Source: Burkholderiales bacterium (GTDB lineage: Bacteria > Pseudomonadota > Gammaproteobacteria > Burkholderiales > Eutrophovitaceae). Taken from it: DNA of 56,619 nt. The translations under genes and the position numbers were made by a program. The DNA lies in NCBI GenBank assembly GCA_028379895.1, contig JAOEKQ010000002.1:1-56619 (forward strand). Direction: 5' to 3'. Below are positions 29,154 to 38,237 of the stretch, piece after piece; position 1 is the first letter of the stretch, and each line of letters begins with the position of its first letter. The notes under the pieces were generated by a model that saw only the letters and a program-made list of their open reading frames with translations, was not told the DNA's origin and did not search any database.

Positions 29154-30050
29154 TCACGATTTGTTTTTTCTTTTGGCCCTCGGATGTGTTTTATCATAAA
29201 TTTTTGCTAAATGCTGCCAATCCAAGTGTGTGTATACCTGTGTCGTTGAGATACTCGCATGCCCCAACATCTCTTGCACCGCGCGTAGGTCACCACTCGA
29301 CTGAAGGAGGTGAGACGCAAAAGAGTGCCGAAGCATATGCGGATGAACATTTTGTCCTAACCCTCGTTTTTTTGTCCATAGCGAGAGTCGGTGCTGAATT
29401 GTTCTGGAACTCATTGGCTGATTGTTTTTATTCGGAAATAACAGGTGAGTGATTGGTTTGTTTAGATTTTTCTGAAACTTAATCCATTGGCGAATAGCTA
29501 CATTTGCTTTTTGTCCAACAGGTACGATCCTCGTCTTGTTCCCTTTTCCAGTCACGCGAATAGTGCCATCATTCAAATCAAGCTCTCTCATCGTGACAGA
29601 TGCCAGTTCGGATAATCGAAGTCCAGATGAGTAACACAATTCGAACATTGCTTGATCTCTAATTCCTTTTCCATCTGTTTCTTGAGCTTCAAGTAATTGG
29701 AAGACCTCGTCTGGACTTAGCGCTTTTGGTAGTCGTTTGTCGTTTTTGGGCGGCCGAATTCCAAGACACGGGTTATGTTTATGACCCTTACGTTCGATTA
29801 GAAAACTGAAATAGCCGCGCCATGCTGATAACGATCTAGATAAAGTCTTACCGCCGCGCCCGTTCGCATGCAGTGTAGCAACAAGTCTTCGAATATCGTG
29901 CGTAGTTAAGTCAGCAAGACAGCTGGAGAATTCGCGAATAAGCACTTCGAGATCTCGGCTGTAGCCTTTTACAGTGTGTGGCGAAAGGCGTCGTTCTTTT
30001 TCGAGATACGTTAGGTATTCATATACTTGTTTTGACTCCGACTTTTTCAT
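29154..30050 (-). CDS. xerC: tyrosine recombinase XerC
   Basis: Site-specific recombinase that resolves chromosome dimers at dif together with XerD. An N-terminal SAM-like core-binding domain (about 5-95) precedes the catalytic domain with Arg145 (SSGLRLSEL), a lysine in GKGNKTR, His238 and Arg241 (HPHMLRHSF), His264 and nucleophile Tyr273 (TQVYTHLD). All catalytic residues are intact. The 298 residues are normal. The chromosomal neighbourhood with DUF484 and dapF identifies XerC rather than XerD or an integrase. Confidence 0.95.
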   Translation of the reverse strand: MKKSESKQVYEYLTYLEKERRLSPHTVKGYSRDLEVLIREFSSCLADLTTHDIRRLVATLHANGRGGKTLSRSLSAWRGYFSFLIERKGHKHNPCLGIRPPKNDKRLPKALSPDEVFQLLEAQETDGKGIRDQAMFELCYSSGLRLSELASVTMRELDLNDGTIRVTGKGNKTRIVPVGQKANVAIRQWIKFQKNLNKPITHLLFPNKNNQPMSSRTIQHRLSLWTKKRGLGQNVHPHMLRHSFASHLLQSSGDLRAVQEMLGHASISTTQVYTHLDWQHLAKIYDKTHPRAKRKNKS

Positions 30051-30058
30051 CGTTTTGA

Positions 30059-30715
30059 TCAGGCCACTAAGTCACGATGGGATAGTTGTTCAAGAATTGC
30101 GCCCACTACACTCCCTATTCTTGCAAGAAATTCAGTATTCATATTTGGCTCATAAGCGTTTTTATCGGAGGATCTAAAAATCAATACGCCCCTGAGAACG
30201 TTAGTTGATATTGGCACATACGCAGAAGAAGATGCGAGACCACCACCAATCGTTAGTTGCTCGATTTCTTTGGGCGGCTCATGAAAGCATTTGGGTTCGT
30301 CGATAGAGTCTAAGAATCTCAGTATGGCGCTTTCTTCCTGGCTTGGTTGCCAAGCATGTTTTGAAACCGTAAAAATACGACAGTCTTCGATATCCAACTG
30401 CTCTCGCAGCTTTGACTCAATTAACTGTACTGATACATCTTCATGTTTTATTTCAAATAATGCCAAACTAGTTTTTAATAGTGAATCCCAGAGCTTTTCG
30501 TTACGACGTCCATTTTCTAAAAAATCATTAATTTGATTCTCTAGTAATCGTATTTTTTGTTGTAATTGGGGAACTTGTCTGTCGGATAAGGAGATAATTT
30601 TTTTATCTCGATTGGTTGCGTCATCCATGCCTGATGGTTTTTCGAAAGCATCGAAGTGTTTTACTAAGAAATCTGGGTGTCTTTGAAGGTACGCGATAAC
30701 ATCTTTCTCTGTCAC
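30059..30715 (-). CDS. DUF484 family protein
   Basis: 218-residue cytoplasmic protein. It starts with the DUF484 signature VIAYLQRHPDFL, has a predicted coiled coil around residues 40-75, and a GAF-like C-terminal half. Function is unknown. The conserved order dapF-DUF484-xerC is seen across proteobacteria and is repeated here, with a one-base stop/start overlap with dapF and 8 bases to xerC. No odd features. Confidence 0.88.
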   Translation of the reverse strand: MTEKDVIAYLQRHPDFLVKHFDAFEKPSGMDDATNRDKKIISLSDRQVPQLQQKIRLLENQINDFLENGRRNEKLWDSLLKTSLALFEIKHEDVSVQLIESKLREQLDIEDCRIFTVSKHAWQPSQEESAILRFLDSIDEPKCFHEPPKEIEQLTIGGGLASSSAYVPISTNVLRGVLIFRSSDKNAYEPNMNTEFLARIGSVVGAILEQLSHRDLVA

Positions 30716-31557
30716 TAAATCTCTCCCCCTATATCTATTTCCCCTTCAAATACAGACTGGGCCGGGCCACACAGATGCACGTCGGCTTTGTCACCATCCC
30801 ACGATATGGTGAGTTCACCGCCTTTTGTTGTAACTTTACATGGGCTGTCTAACAAGCCAATTTTGATGCCGTGCACTACGGATGCACAAGCGCCTGTTCC
30901 GCAAGATAGCGTTTCCCCGGCACCCCTTTCCCAAACTCGAAGACTCACTTTTTGTCTTGAGGTGATTTTCAGGAAGTTCACGTTAACGCGCTCCGGGAAC
31001 ATCTCATTATTTTCTATCAATTGGCCGATCGTTGTCACAGGCGCATTATCAATATCTTCCGTTATGATCACCGCATGCGGGTTCCCAAGAGAGATTGCTC
31101 CAAACTTGATGTGGTTGTTATCAATGCATACCGTGTATGTATCGTTATTACTTATTCCTAAAATTGGAATTTCTAGAGGATCAAATTTTGGAGAGCCCAT
31201 GTTAACCGACACCGACCCATCGACCTGCAGTTTAGGCTTAATAATTCTCGAGCGAGTTTCAACAATTATTTCGTCTTTAGTAGTCAATTTTTTTTCGTGT
31301 GCAAATGCCACGAAACACCGTGCGCCGTTTCCGCATTGATTCACCTCTCCGCCGTCCGCGTTAAAAATCCTGTAGGAAAAATCGACATCATGTTTATCAC
31401 TAAGACCCACGACAAGCAGTTGGTCAAAGCCAATGCCAGTCTGGCGGTTACTTAGCATTGAGATTTCTGGTTTGGTGAGGGTAAACGCTTGCTTTGTCGC
31501 ATCTATGACGACAAAGTCATTGCCCGCTCCGTGCATTTTGGTAAATTTAATCTTCAT
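30715..31557 (-). CDS. dapF: diaminopimelate epimerase
   Basis: Cofactor-independent epimerase making meso-DAP from LL-DAP for lysine and peptidoglycan. The two catalytic cysteines are Cys75 (QCGNGARC) and Cys219 (SCGTGACAS). MHGAGNDFVVID near the N-terminus is the substrate-binding signature. The 280 residues are typical. It starts 8 bases after the acetyltransferase gene and runs into DUF484. Confidence 0.97.
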   Translation of the reverse strand: MKIKFTKMHGAGNDFVVIDATKQAFTLTKPEISMLSNRQTGIGFDQLLVVGLSDKHDVDFSYRIFNADGGEVNQCGNGARCFVAFAHEKKLTTKDEIIVETRSRIIKPKLQVDGSVSVNMGSPKFDPLEIPILGISNNDTYTVCIDNNHIKFGAISLGNPHAVIITEDIDNAPVTTIGQLIENNEMFPERVNVNFLKITSRQKVSLRVWERGAGETLSCGTGACASVVHGIKIGLLDSPCKVTTKGGELTISWDGDKADVHLCGPAQSVFEGEIDIGGEI

Positions 31558-31565
31558 CGATTTAG

Positions 31566-32084
31566 TTAGTTTATTTTTTTAGACATTATAAAGTCATCCA
31601 TAATAAAGCCTTGTCCGATGTCAACAATGATCTCTTTTTCTTTTTTGTAACCGGCTTTTTGATAGAACTTGATGGAGGCTTGGTTGCGCTTATTGACTTG
31701 AAGCCACATTCTACCGAAGCCTAATTTACCGTAATGTGCCTCTGCAAATCTCATCAGCGTGGTGCCGCATCCTTGTCCTTGGTTTTTCGGGTGGATGTAG
31801 AGCTTATCCACTTTCACAGAGCGCATTGAAGCATCTTCCTCAAAATGTCCAAAACCGAGCATTGTCTGCTCCATCTCGATCTTAAACCATGTGCAAGAAG
31901 GGGAGGCTATCAGTCGATCAATTTCTTGTAAGGCGTACCTTTGATCCAGCATGTACTCAATTTGTTTGATGGTGATTATCCCGGGGTAGTGCAGATACCA
32001 AGTTTTTATCGCAAGTTGGCGAATCGCATAGCTATCTCGTTTGTCCGCTGGATGAACTGTTGCAGATATCTGAGTGCTATTCAT
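31566..32084 (-). CDS. GNAT-family N-acetyltransferase
   Basis: 172-residue acetyltransferase. The acetyl-CoA loop appears as NQGQGCGTTLM (Q/R-x-x-G-x-G/A type), followed by MWLQVNKRNQASIKFYQKAGY, which is classic motif B of the family split here for length: MWLQVNKRNQ then ASIKFYQKAGY. The acceptor is unknown; proteins of this kind acetylate small amines or protein N-termini. It lies between an lpxL-type gene and dapF on the same strand and is probably cotranscribed. Confidence 0.85.
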   Translation of the reverse strand: MNSTQISATVHPADKRDSYAIRQLAIKTWYLHYPGIITIKQIEYMLDQRYALQEIDRLIASPSCTWFKIEMEQTMLGFGHFEEDASMRSVKVDKLYIHPKNQGQGCGTTLMRFAEAHYGKLGFGRMWLQVNKRNQASIKFYQKAGYKKEKEIIVDIGQGFIMDDFIMSKKIN

Positions 32085-32116
32085 GAGTTAACGCCATTTA
32101 TTAATAATTTTTCGGA

Positions 32117-32989
32117 TTAGTCGTATATTTTTGCTTCACCTGGGGGCCGAGTTTTAAAGCGCTTGTGTACCCAATAATACTGTTCGGGCATCGTCCGGGC
32201 TTGATCCTCGATAAATTTATTCATGGTTTTCGTATCAGCCAACAAATCACCTGATGGATAATTATTCCACGTTGGAAAAAATTTAATCTTGTATGGCTCA
32301 TTTGGTCCAAATTGGCGAATAATCACAGGAACTACTTTGGCTTTCGTCAACGCGGCTAATCGAGGAACGGCGTCTATAGTGGCTGCGCTGGTGCCAAAAA
32401 AAGGAACAAAAACTGCATCTTTCGGGCCAAAGTCCATATCGGGGAGAAAAAAGAGCGGTAGCCTTGCTTTGAGAGCCCGAATCACGCTTTTAATCCCATC
32501 TTGTCTTGAGATAAGTTTAGTTTCTCTAAAACGAGTGCGTCGAGATTGTAAAAACCTGTCCAAAACTGGGTCTTTTTGCTTGCTGTACATTGTTTGTGCG
32601 TGTTTTTCTATCGAAAGTCTGATCCCCAGAATCTCAAGACCAACAAAGTGTGGCGCGAGCACAATGACTGGGCCTTCGCTGAGTGCTTGGTCAAGAATTT
32701 CTTGACCTTCGATTATTGCTAGTTTTTTTATTGAGGACGGTTGCGACCACCAAGCAATCGAGCAGTCAGAAAGTGCCCTGCCGAGCGATAAAAAATGCTT
32801 TAGACGGAGACTTGTTCTTTCAGCGGAGGATAAATGTGGGAAACATAGATCAAGATTCTTAGTGACCACATATCTTCTATCGCTTGATAATAACAAGAAC
32901 AAGAGTCCCATCGCTTGACCAAATACGCTCAAAATGCGACGGGGTAAGAAGTGCAAGATCCAAAGTATCGTCAAGCCGATGCGAGTCAT
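32117..32989 (-). CDS. lipid A biosynthesis-type acyltransferase, first copy
   Basis: 290-residue inner-membrane acyltransferase of the LpxL/LpxM (HtrB) family, adding a secondary acyl chain during lipid A synthesis. One N-terminal membrane segment (about 5-35) precedes the catalytic motif APHFVGLE, an H-x4-E version of the usual H-x4-D/E. Conserved FFLPDMDFG and PVIIRQF segments follow. Whether it is LpxL- or LpxM-like cannot be decided here. It follows the second acyltransferase gene by 37 bases. Confidence 0.9.
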   Translation of the reverse strand: MTRIGLTILWILHFLPRRILSVFGQAMGLLFLLLSSDRRYVVTKNLDLCFPHLSSAERTSLRLKHFLSLGRALSDCSIAWWSQPSSIKKLAIIEGQEILDQALSEGPVIVLAPHFVGLEILGIRLSIEKHAQTMYSKQKDPVLDRFLQSRRTRFRETKLISRQDGIKSVIRALKARLPLFFLPDMDFGPKDAVFVPFFGTSAATIDAVPRLAALTKAKVVPVIIRQFGPNEPYKIKFFPTWNNYPSGDLLADTKTMNKFIEDQARTMPEQYYWVHKRFKTRPPGEAKIYD

Positions 32990-33026
32990 TTATGTTTGGC
33001 GCCTAATAATTTTTTTCTCATTGAAA

Positions 33027-33911
33027 TTATTTTGTACATGCTGATTTTTGCTTATGTGAACCCGCTGGGGTTTTATAACGGTTATAGGACCAAAGGAATT
33101 GGTTGGGGTTTTTTTCAATCAGAGATTCTAACCCCCGATTTAGACGTCTTGATTGGGTTTCTGCATCTAGTCGCTCTGGTATGTCGTAAAATGACAGTTC
33201 AAAGCCTGCTCCTTTGGCCAGCCTTTTGGTGGCCATCAGTAAAACCGTAGCGTTACTCTTCTCGGCTAAACGAGACCACATTGTCATGGTATAGGCAGGC
33301 CGCTTGAAGAACTCAGCCCATTCGCCGTCGCCCGTGCTCGGCACCTGATCGGGAAGAACACCAATTGATTCCCCTCTTTTTAGCGCCTTCAGTAACGTTC
33401 TTACCCCAGACACATCTGTTGTGGCGAGCTGAATTCTTTTTCCTTGCCGACCACATTTCATGAGGGGCTCTAAAAATCGGAGCTTTGGAGGACGATACAT
33501 CGCCGTGAAAGGAAATTGAGTGGATAGATAGTGAGGGATGATTTCAAAGCATCCAATGTGTGGCGTCAAAAGGATTAATCCGTTACCCCTAGCTAAACCT
33601 TTTTCGACTAGGCCCCATCCGTGAACTTTTTTCATTAGGAACGCGGGACTATTACCAGGTGGAAACCAAATACGAGGAAGTTCCGCTAGCGCTTTTCCAC
33701 CCTCTATAGCATTGCTTTTTATAGCATTGCTTTTTATAGCTTTTTTTGATTGCTCAGTATCCGTGATCAGACCACTATTAGAATAATTATCCCTCAATCG
33801 TTTGGCATAAGTAGTGGATGTGAGAAACATCAACTGACCGAGGATCCAGCCCAATTGATGTAAAAATCTCAGGGGTAACATTCCTAATAATTTGAATATC
33901 ATGATAAGCAT
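33027..33911 (-). CDS. lipid A biosynthesis-type acyltransferase, second copy
   Basis: 294-residue homologue of the neighbouring acyltransferase. An N-terminal membrane segment is followed by LTPHIGCFE (H-x4-E catalytic motif), a PDQVPSTGDG segment and FLWSYNRYK near the C-terminus. The pair could add the two secondary chains of lipid A. An in-frame tandem duplication lies at about residues 58-70 (see the repeat at 33705). It is divergent from metK with 76 bases between the two start codons. Confidence 0.9.
   Translation of the reverse strand: MLIMIFKLLGMLPLRFLHQLGWILGQLMFLTSTTYAKRLRDNYSNSGLITDTEQSKKAIKSNAIKSNAIEGGKALAELPRIWFPPGNSPAFLMKKVHGWGLVEKGLARGNGLILLTPHIGCFEIIPHYLSTQFPFTAMYRPPKLRFLEPLMKCGRQGKRIQLATTDVSGVRTLLKALKRGESIGVLPDQVPSTGDGEWAEFFKRPAYTMTMWSRLAEKSNATVLLMATKRLAKGAGFELSFYDIPERLDAETQSRRLNRGLESLIEKNPNQFLWSYNRYKTPAGSHKQKSACTK
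33705..33740. repeat. 15-base in-frame tandem repeat inside the acyltransferase gene
   Basis: The unit TATAGCATTGCTTTT occurs twice in full (33705-33719 and 33720-33734) and begins a third time (33735-33740). On the coding strand it inserts KSNAI twice, in the variable region before the catalytic histidine, so the frame is kept. It looks like a replication-slippage product and could vary in copy number among relatives. Confidence 0.8.
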
Positions 33912-33987
33912 GACTATAAAATTTGGATTTCTGGGCTGATTTTGGTACTCTTTGCCCCCATTTCAAAAGAGTTTCGAGGCACACGCT

Positions 33988-35145
33988 ATGCGAGAGTACT
34001 TATTTACATCTGAATCCGTTTCAGAAGGCCACCCAGATAAGGTCGCGGACCAAATTTCGGATGCAGTCCTTGACGCTATTCTAGCTCAAGATCCTGCCGC
34101 CAGGGTCGCCGCTGAGACTTTAGTAAACACCGGGCTGGTGGTTATGGCCGGAGAAATTACTACTACTGCAAATGTTGATTTCCAGCAAGTTGCAAGAGAC
34201 ACGCTACAGCGTATCGGATATAACAATACTGATTTTGGGATCGATCATCGAGGTTGCTCCGTGCTTGTGGCGTATGACAAACAAAGCCCAGACATTAAAC
34301 AGGGCGTTGATGCAGCTCATGATGATCCTTTGAATCAGGGAGCTGGCGATCAGGGTTTGATGTTTGGCTACGCCTGCGATGAAACCGACGTATATATGCC
34401 TCTTGCGATTCATCTCTCTCATCGTTTGGTTGAGCGCCAGTCTGAATTGCGTCGTGATGGCCGATTGCCTTGGTTGAGGCCGGATGCTAAGTCACAGGTA
34501 ACCTTACGTTATGTTGATGGTAAGCCGCAATCAATAGACACTGTGGTTGTGTCAACACAACATGCTCCTGAAATGGAGTTACACCAAATTAGAGAGGCAG
34601 TGATTGAAGAAATTATTAAGCCTGTTATTCCAAACCATCTGATCCAAGGGGAAATTAATTACTTGGTGAATCCGACGGGACGTTTCGTTGTGGGCGGGCC
34701 ACAGGGCGATTGCGGGCTAACCGGACGCAAAATCATTGTCGACACCTACGGCGGAGCTGCACACCATGGCGGTGGAGCATTTTCTGGCAAGGACCCATCA
34801 AAAGTAGATCGTTCAGCCGCTTACGCTGCTCGGTATGTCGCCAAGAATGTGGTCGCTGCAGGGCTAGCCTCTAAGTGTGAGGTACAAATTTCTTATGCGA
34901 TTGGTGTAGCAGAGCCAACAAGCGTTTCAGTGACCACGTTTGGCACAGGTCAAATTGATGATGAGCAGATAGCTAAGCTAGTAGCGACGAATTTTGATTT
35001 ACGTCCCAAGGGGATCGTACACATGTTGAATTTATTGCGTCCAATATATGAAAAGACAGCCGCTTATGGACATTTCGGACGAGATGAGCCGGAATTTTCT
35101 TGGGAAGGTCTCGATAAAGTTGAAACTTTGAAGGGCGCCCTATAG
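33988..35145 (+). CDS. metK: S-adenosylmethionine synthetase
   Basis: Makes SAM from methionine and ATP. The start [18 protein letters not shown] at 33988 is the family N-terminus (385 residues); an in-frame TTG at 33952 only adds 12 unrelated residues. Signature motifs [12 protein letters not shown] and GGGAFSGKD are intact. It sits directly before the SAH riboswitch and ahcY, so supply and recycling of SAM are side by side. I see no SAM riboswitch in its own short leader. Confidence 0.97.
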   Translation: MREYLFTSESVSEGHPDKVADQISDAVLDAILAQDPAARVAAETLVNTGLVVMAGEITTTANVDFQQVARDTLQRIGYNNTDFGIDHRGCSVLVAYDKQSPDIKQGVDAAHDDPLNQGAGDQGLMFGYACDETDVYMPLAIHLSHRLVERQSELRRDGRLPWLRPDAKSQVTLRYVDGKPQSIDTVVVSTQHAPEMELHQIREAVIEEIIKPVIPNHLIQGEINYLVNPTGRFVVGGPQGDCGLTGRKIIVDTYGGAAHHGGGAFSGKDPSKVDRSAAYAARYVAKNVVAAGLASKCEVQISYAIGVAEPTSVSVTTFGTGQIDDEQIAKLVATNFDLRPKGIVHMLNLLRPIYEKTAAYGHFGRDEPEFSWEGLDKVETLKGAL

Positions 35146-35168
35146 TCGTAGTATACTTATAATATTGC

Positions 35169-35233
35169 TGAGGAGCGTTGCGACCCTTCCGAGTTGACGG
35201 AGGGCTAGGCTCAGCACAGGAAACGACGCTCAC
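35169..35233 (+). ncRNA. S-adenosylhomocysteine riboswitch
   Basis: The conserved core is easily recognised: GAGGAGCGTTGCGACC at the 5' side, GGCTAGGCTC in the middle, and AACGACGCTCAC at the 3' side. The P1 helix pairs AGCGT (35174-35178) with ACGCT (35226-35230). An inner hairpin is formed by CCTTCCG and CGGAGGG around 35185-35204. The element begins 23 bases after metK and ends 73 bases before ahcY, the enzyme that removes SAH. The class is a known ON switch in beta- and gammaproteobacteria. Confidence 0.93.
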
Positions 35234-35266
35234 AAACTAGTAAGTCATTGGTTTGTGGGCTTTTTT
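35228..35266 (+). terminator. riboswitch-controlled intrinsic terminator
   Basis: A ten-pair stem, GCTCACAAAC (35228-35237) with GTTTGTGGGC (35251-35260, one G-U), is followed by six T residues. Its 5' strand begins inside the 3' strand of the SAH aptamer P1 helix, so aptamer and terminator cannot form together. SAH binding should therefore block the terminator and let transcription enter ahcY. Confidence 0.85.
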
Positions 35267-35306
35267 ATTGCCCCAAGCTTTATTTTTTGATTAAGGAGGG
35301 CAGTAA

Positions 35307-36725
35307 ATGTCAGCAGTATTGCAACAAAATTCATCCGCGGGAGACTACCTGGTGGCAGATCTATCTCTATCGGCTTGGGGTAGAAAAGAAATGTCAATTG
35401 CCGAAATTGAAATGCCTGGGTTAATGGCTATACGAGAGGAATTCAGTGGCAGTAAGCCGTTGAAGGGTGCCCGTATTGCCGGTTCGCTTCACATGACAAT
35501 CCAAACAGCAGTATTAATCGAGACGCTAACAGCACTTGGTGCAGAGGTTCGTTGGGCTTCATGTAATATTTATTCTACTCAAGATCATGCGGCGGCGGCG
35601 ATTGCTGAATCAGGCGTGCCAGTTTTTGCGTTCAAAGGCGAGACGCTTGAGCAATATTGGGACTATTGTCATTCAATCTTTGATTGGCCCTCAGATCAAG
35701 CGAATATGATTCTTGATGACGGCGGAGATGCTACTTTATTGCTCCACTTGGGCACAAAGGCCGAGAGTGATCTTGCGGTGCTGAATAAGCCCTCTAGCGA
35801 AGAGGAGCGCGTCCTTTATGCCGCGATCAAGAAGAAATTGGCCACAGATCCAAAATGGTATTCGGCTCGATTGGCGGCGGTTAAAGGCGTGACAGAGGAG
35901 ACAACTACAGGTGTGAAACGCCTCATCGAGATGGCTGCAGACAAGTCATTAGCGTTTCCAGCAATTAACGTAAACGACTCTGTAACAAAGTCCAAATTTG
36001 ATAATCTTTATGGCTGCCGCGAATCACTTGTGGACGCAATCAAGCGTGCCACCGATGTGATGATCGCTGGGAAAGTTGCGGTTGTTGCTGGTTTTGGTGA
36101 TGTCGGTAAGGGTTCTGCTCAAGCGTTACGTGCGTTGTCAGCTCAAGTCTGGGTTACGGAAGTCGATCCTATTTGTGCGTTGCAAGCCGCTATGGAAGGT
36201 TTTCGTGTTGTAACTATGGAATACGCAGCAGATAAAGCTGATATTTTTGTTACAGCCACAGGAAACTATAATGTTATTCATCATGATCACATGGCAGCGA
36301 TGAAGAATGAGGCCATTGTTTGTAACATCGGTCACTTTGACAATGAAATCGATGTCGCTTCTATCGAGAAATATACTTGGGAGAATATTAAGCCTCAAGT
36401 GGATCATATCGTTTTCCCTGATGGTAAGAAGATTATTCTCTTGGCTCAGGGTCGCTTGGTTAATTTAGGGTGTGCAACTGGGCATCCTAGTTATGTGATG
36501 AGTTCCTCTTTTGCTAATCAAGTAATCGCGCAAATTGAGCTATTTAATGATTCTGAAAAGTATCCACTTGGTGTTCATGTGTTGCCGAAGCATCTTGATG
36601 AAAAGGTGGCCAGACTGCAGTTGGCTACTTTGAATGTGCAATTAAGTGAATTGACCGATGATCAAGCAAAGTATATTGGCGTTGCGAAGACAGGCCCTTA
36701 CAAGCCCGACATGTATCGTTATTAA
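35307..36725 (+). CDS. ahcY: adenosylhomocysteinase
   Basis: NAD-dependent hydrolase splitting SAH to adenosine and homocysteine, relieving methyltransferase inhibition. The NAD motif [14 protein letters not shown] is intact, as are NINDSVTK-type substrate contacts (seen as [15 protein letters not shown]) and the C-terminal [11 protein letters not shown]. The 472 residues match the bacterial long form. A TAAGGAGGG ribosome site precedes the ATG. Expression should rise with SAH through the upstream riboswitch and terminator. A strong terminator follows. Confidence 0.97.
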   Translation: MSAVLQQNSSAGDYLVADLSLSAWGRKEMSIAEIEMPGLMAIREEFSGSKPLKGARIAGSLHMTIQTAVLIETLTALGAEVRWASCNIYSTQDHAAAAIAESGVPVFAFKGETLEQYWDYCHSIFDWPSDQANMILDDGGDATLLLHLGTKAESDLAVLNKPSSEEERVLYAAIKKKLATDPKWYSARLAAVKGVTEETTTGVKRLIEMAADKSLAFPAINVNDSVTKSKFDNLYGCRESLVDAIKRATDVMIAGKVAVVAGFGDVGKGSAQALRALSAQVWVTEVDPICALQAAMEGFRVVTMEYAADKADIFVTATGNYNVIHHDHMAAMKNEAIVCNIGHFDNEIDVASIEKYTWENIKPQVDHIVFPDGKKIILLAQGRLVNLGCATGHPSYVMSSSFANQVIAQIELFNDSEKYPLGVHVLPKHLDEKVARLQLATLNVQLSELTDDQAKYIGVAKTGPYKPDMYRY

Positions 36726-36785
36726 TTAGTTGAGAGCTTCAGGCTAAAGCGATTTTTTTAAGATTTTAAATTCGCTTTGGACGTC

Positions 36786-36820
36786 TTTCGCCCCGGAGAC
36801 CATAGGTCTTCGGGGCGAAG
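36786..36820 (+). terminator. intrinsic terminator of ahcY
   Basis: Near-perfect 16-pair hairpin, with TTTCGCCCCGGAGACC pairing to GGTCTTCGGGGCGAAG across an ATA loop, followed by TCGTTTTATT. It lies 61 bases after the ahcY stop. The opposite strand lacks a T tract, so it serves the plus strand and not the convergent aminotransferase gene. Confidence 0.88.
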
Positions 36821-36899
36821 TCGTTTTATTGCTTGATTCGCTTAGTAAATGTAAGCGCACACTTAAGCTGTCCGGTTGGCAAACAGCAGTATTGTAGAA

Positions 36900-38132
36900 T
36901 TAAGCGGCAGTCTTGAGCGGTTTGTTGTTTAACGGACGTGCTGCATATGCGTGATAGGCTGCTGCTTCTGCAGCACCAATTTCAATTTTCGCACCCATAT
37001 TGTCAAATACGCTCTCTAACGCACAAAGACACAGCATTACATTTTCCATTTTGCAGCTGTAGCCCATGATGCCGAATCGCCAAATTTTTCCCGCAAGCGG
37101 ACCGAGTCCTGCTCCGATCTCAATATTCATCTCTTCTAGAAGCCGATGACGAACTTCTTTTTCATCGATCCCCGGCATGACGTAAACCGCATTCATTTGT
37201 GGTAAACGATATTCTTCGTCAACCAAATAAGAAAGCCCTAACGTTTCCAATCCTGCTTTTAGCGCCAGGTGATTTCTTCTGTGTCTAGCCCAGGAGGCCT
37301 CCAGGCCCTCGTCCCTAAGCATAACAAGTGCTTCATGAAGAGAATAAAGTGAATTAGTTGGTGCTGTATGGTGATAGGTCCGGTTACTCTCGCCCCAGTA
37401 ACCAAGCAATAAATTTAGGTCCATGAACCAACTTTGAACTTTATGTTTTCTGTTTTTTACGAGCTCTATTACGCGATCGCTAAATGTTATGGGTGAAAGC
37501 CCCGGCGTACATGATAAACATTTTTGGCTTCCAGAATAAACCGCGTCTAGGCCCCATTCATCGACTAGAACTGGAACTCCAATTAGTGAAGTAACTGTAT
37601 CCACGATAGTGAGTGCACCGTATTCTTGAGCGATTGCCGCGAGCGTCTTTGCATCGGATCGAACGCCAGTAGAGGTTTCTGCATGAACAAATGCTAAAAT
37701 TTTCGTATCTGGATGTTTTTTGAACGCTTCGCGGACTTTTTCGGGATCTACGGGCTTTCCCATCGGATCTTCGACTACGATAGCGGTGCCTCCGCATCGT
37801 TCCACATTCTCTATCATGCGACCACCAAATACCCCGTTACGGCAAACAATAACTTTGTCGCCAGGACTCACCATATTTACGAAGCACATTTCCATTCCTA
37901 CGGAGCCTGGTCCAGAAACCGGAAAGGTCATCGCATTTTTGGTTTGAAATGCATAACGCAAGAGTTCTTTAAGCTCCTCCATCATATCTACGAAAACTGG
38001 GTCTAAATACCCAATCGTAGGTCGCCCCATTGCAGAAAAGACTCTAGGGTGTATTTCGGATGGCCCTGGTCCCATCAACGTTCTTTGAGGTGGATAAAAG
38101 GAACTAATGTCGGAATATGATTGGATACTCAT
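36900..38132 (-). CDS. class V aminotransferase, alanine--glyoxylate type
   Basis: 410-residue PLP enzyme. The N-terminal LMGPGPSEIHPRV and the PLP lysine in YSGSQKCLSC, after TIVDTVTSL, mark the alanine-glyoxylate aminotransferase family; the Asp of VDTV contacts the pyridine nitrogen. It probably converts glyoxylate to glycine. It resembles animal-type AGT in its motifs more than the copy at 19097-20272 does, and carries a 20-residue alanine-rich tail. It is convergent with ahcY, a slot often occupied by metF in relatives. Confidence 0.88.
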   Translation of the reverse strand: MSIQSYSDISSFYPPQRTLMGPGPSEIHPRVFSAMGRPTIGYLDPVFVDMMEELKELLRYAFQTKNAMTFPVSGPGSVGMEMCFVNMVSPGDKVIVCRNGVFGGRMIENVERCGGTAIVVEDPMGKPVDPEKVREAFKKHPDTKILAFVHAETSTGVRSDAKTLAAIAQEYGALTIVDTVTSLIGVPVLVDEWGLDAVYSGSQKCLSCTPGLSPITFSDRVIELVKNRKHKVQSWFMDLNLLLGYWGESNRTYHHTAPTNSLYSLHEALVMLRDEGLEASWARHRRNHLALKAGLETLGLSYLVDEEYRLPQMNAVYVMPGIDEKEVRHRLLEEMNIEIGAGLGPLAGKIWRFGIMGYSCKMENVMLCLCALESVFDNMGAKIEIGAAEAAAYHAYAARPLNNKPLKTAA

Positions 38133-38237
38133 TTAGGGATTTCCTTAGATGAAAAAAGTGACTTCCTGTTTTATAGGACAGCGGCAGACATGATTATATC
38201 TAAATTCAGCGAACTATATGATCACTGCAAGACCTTA

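Noticed and set aside
29154..30050. Integrase of a mobile element
   Set aside because: The tyrosine recombinase lies in the conserved dapF-DUF484 context and no att repeats, tRNA or phage genes flank it, so it is XerC.
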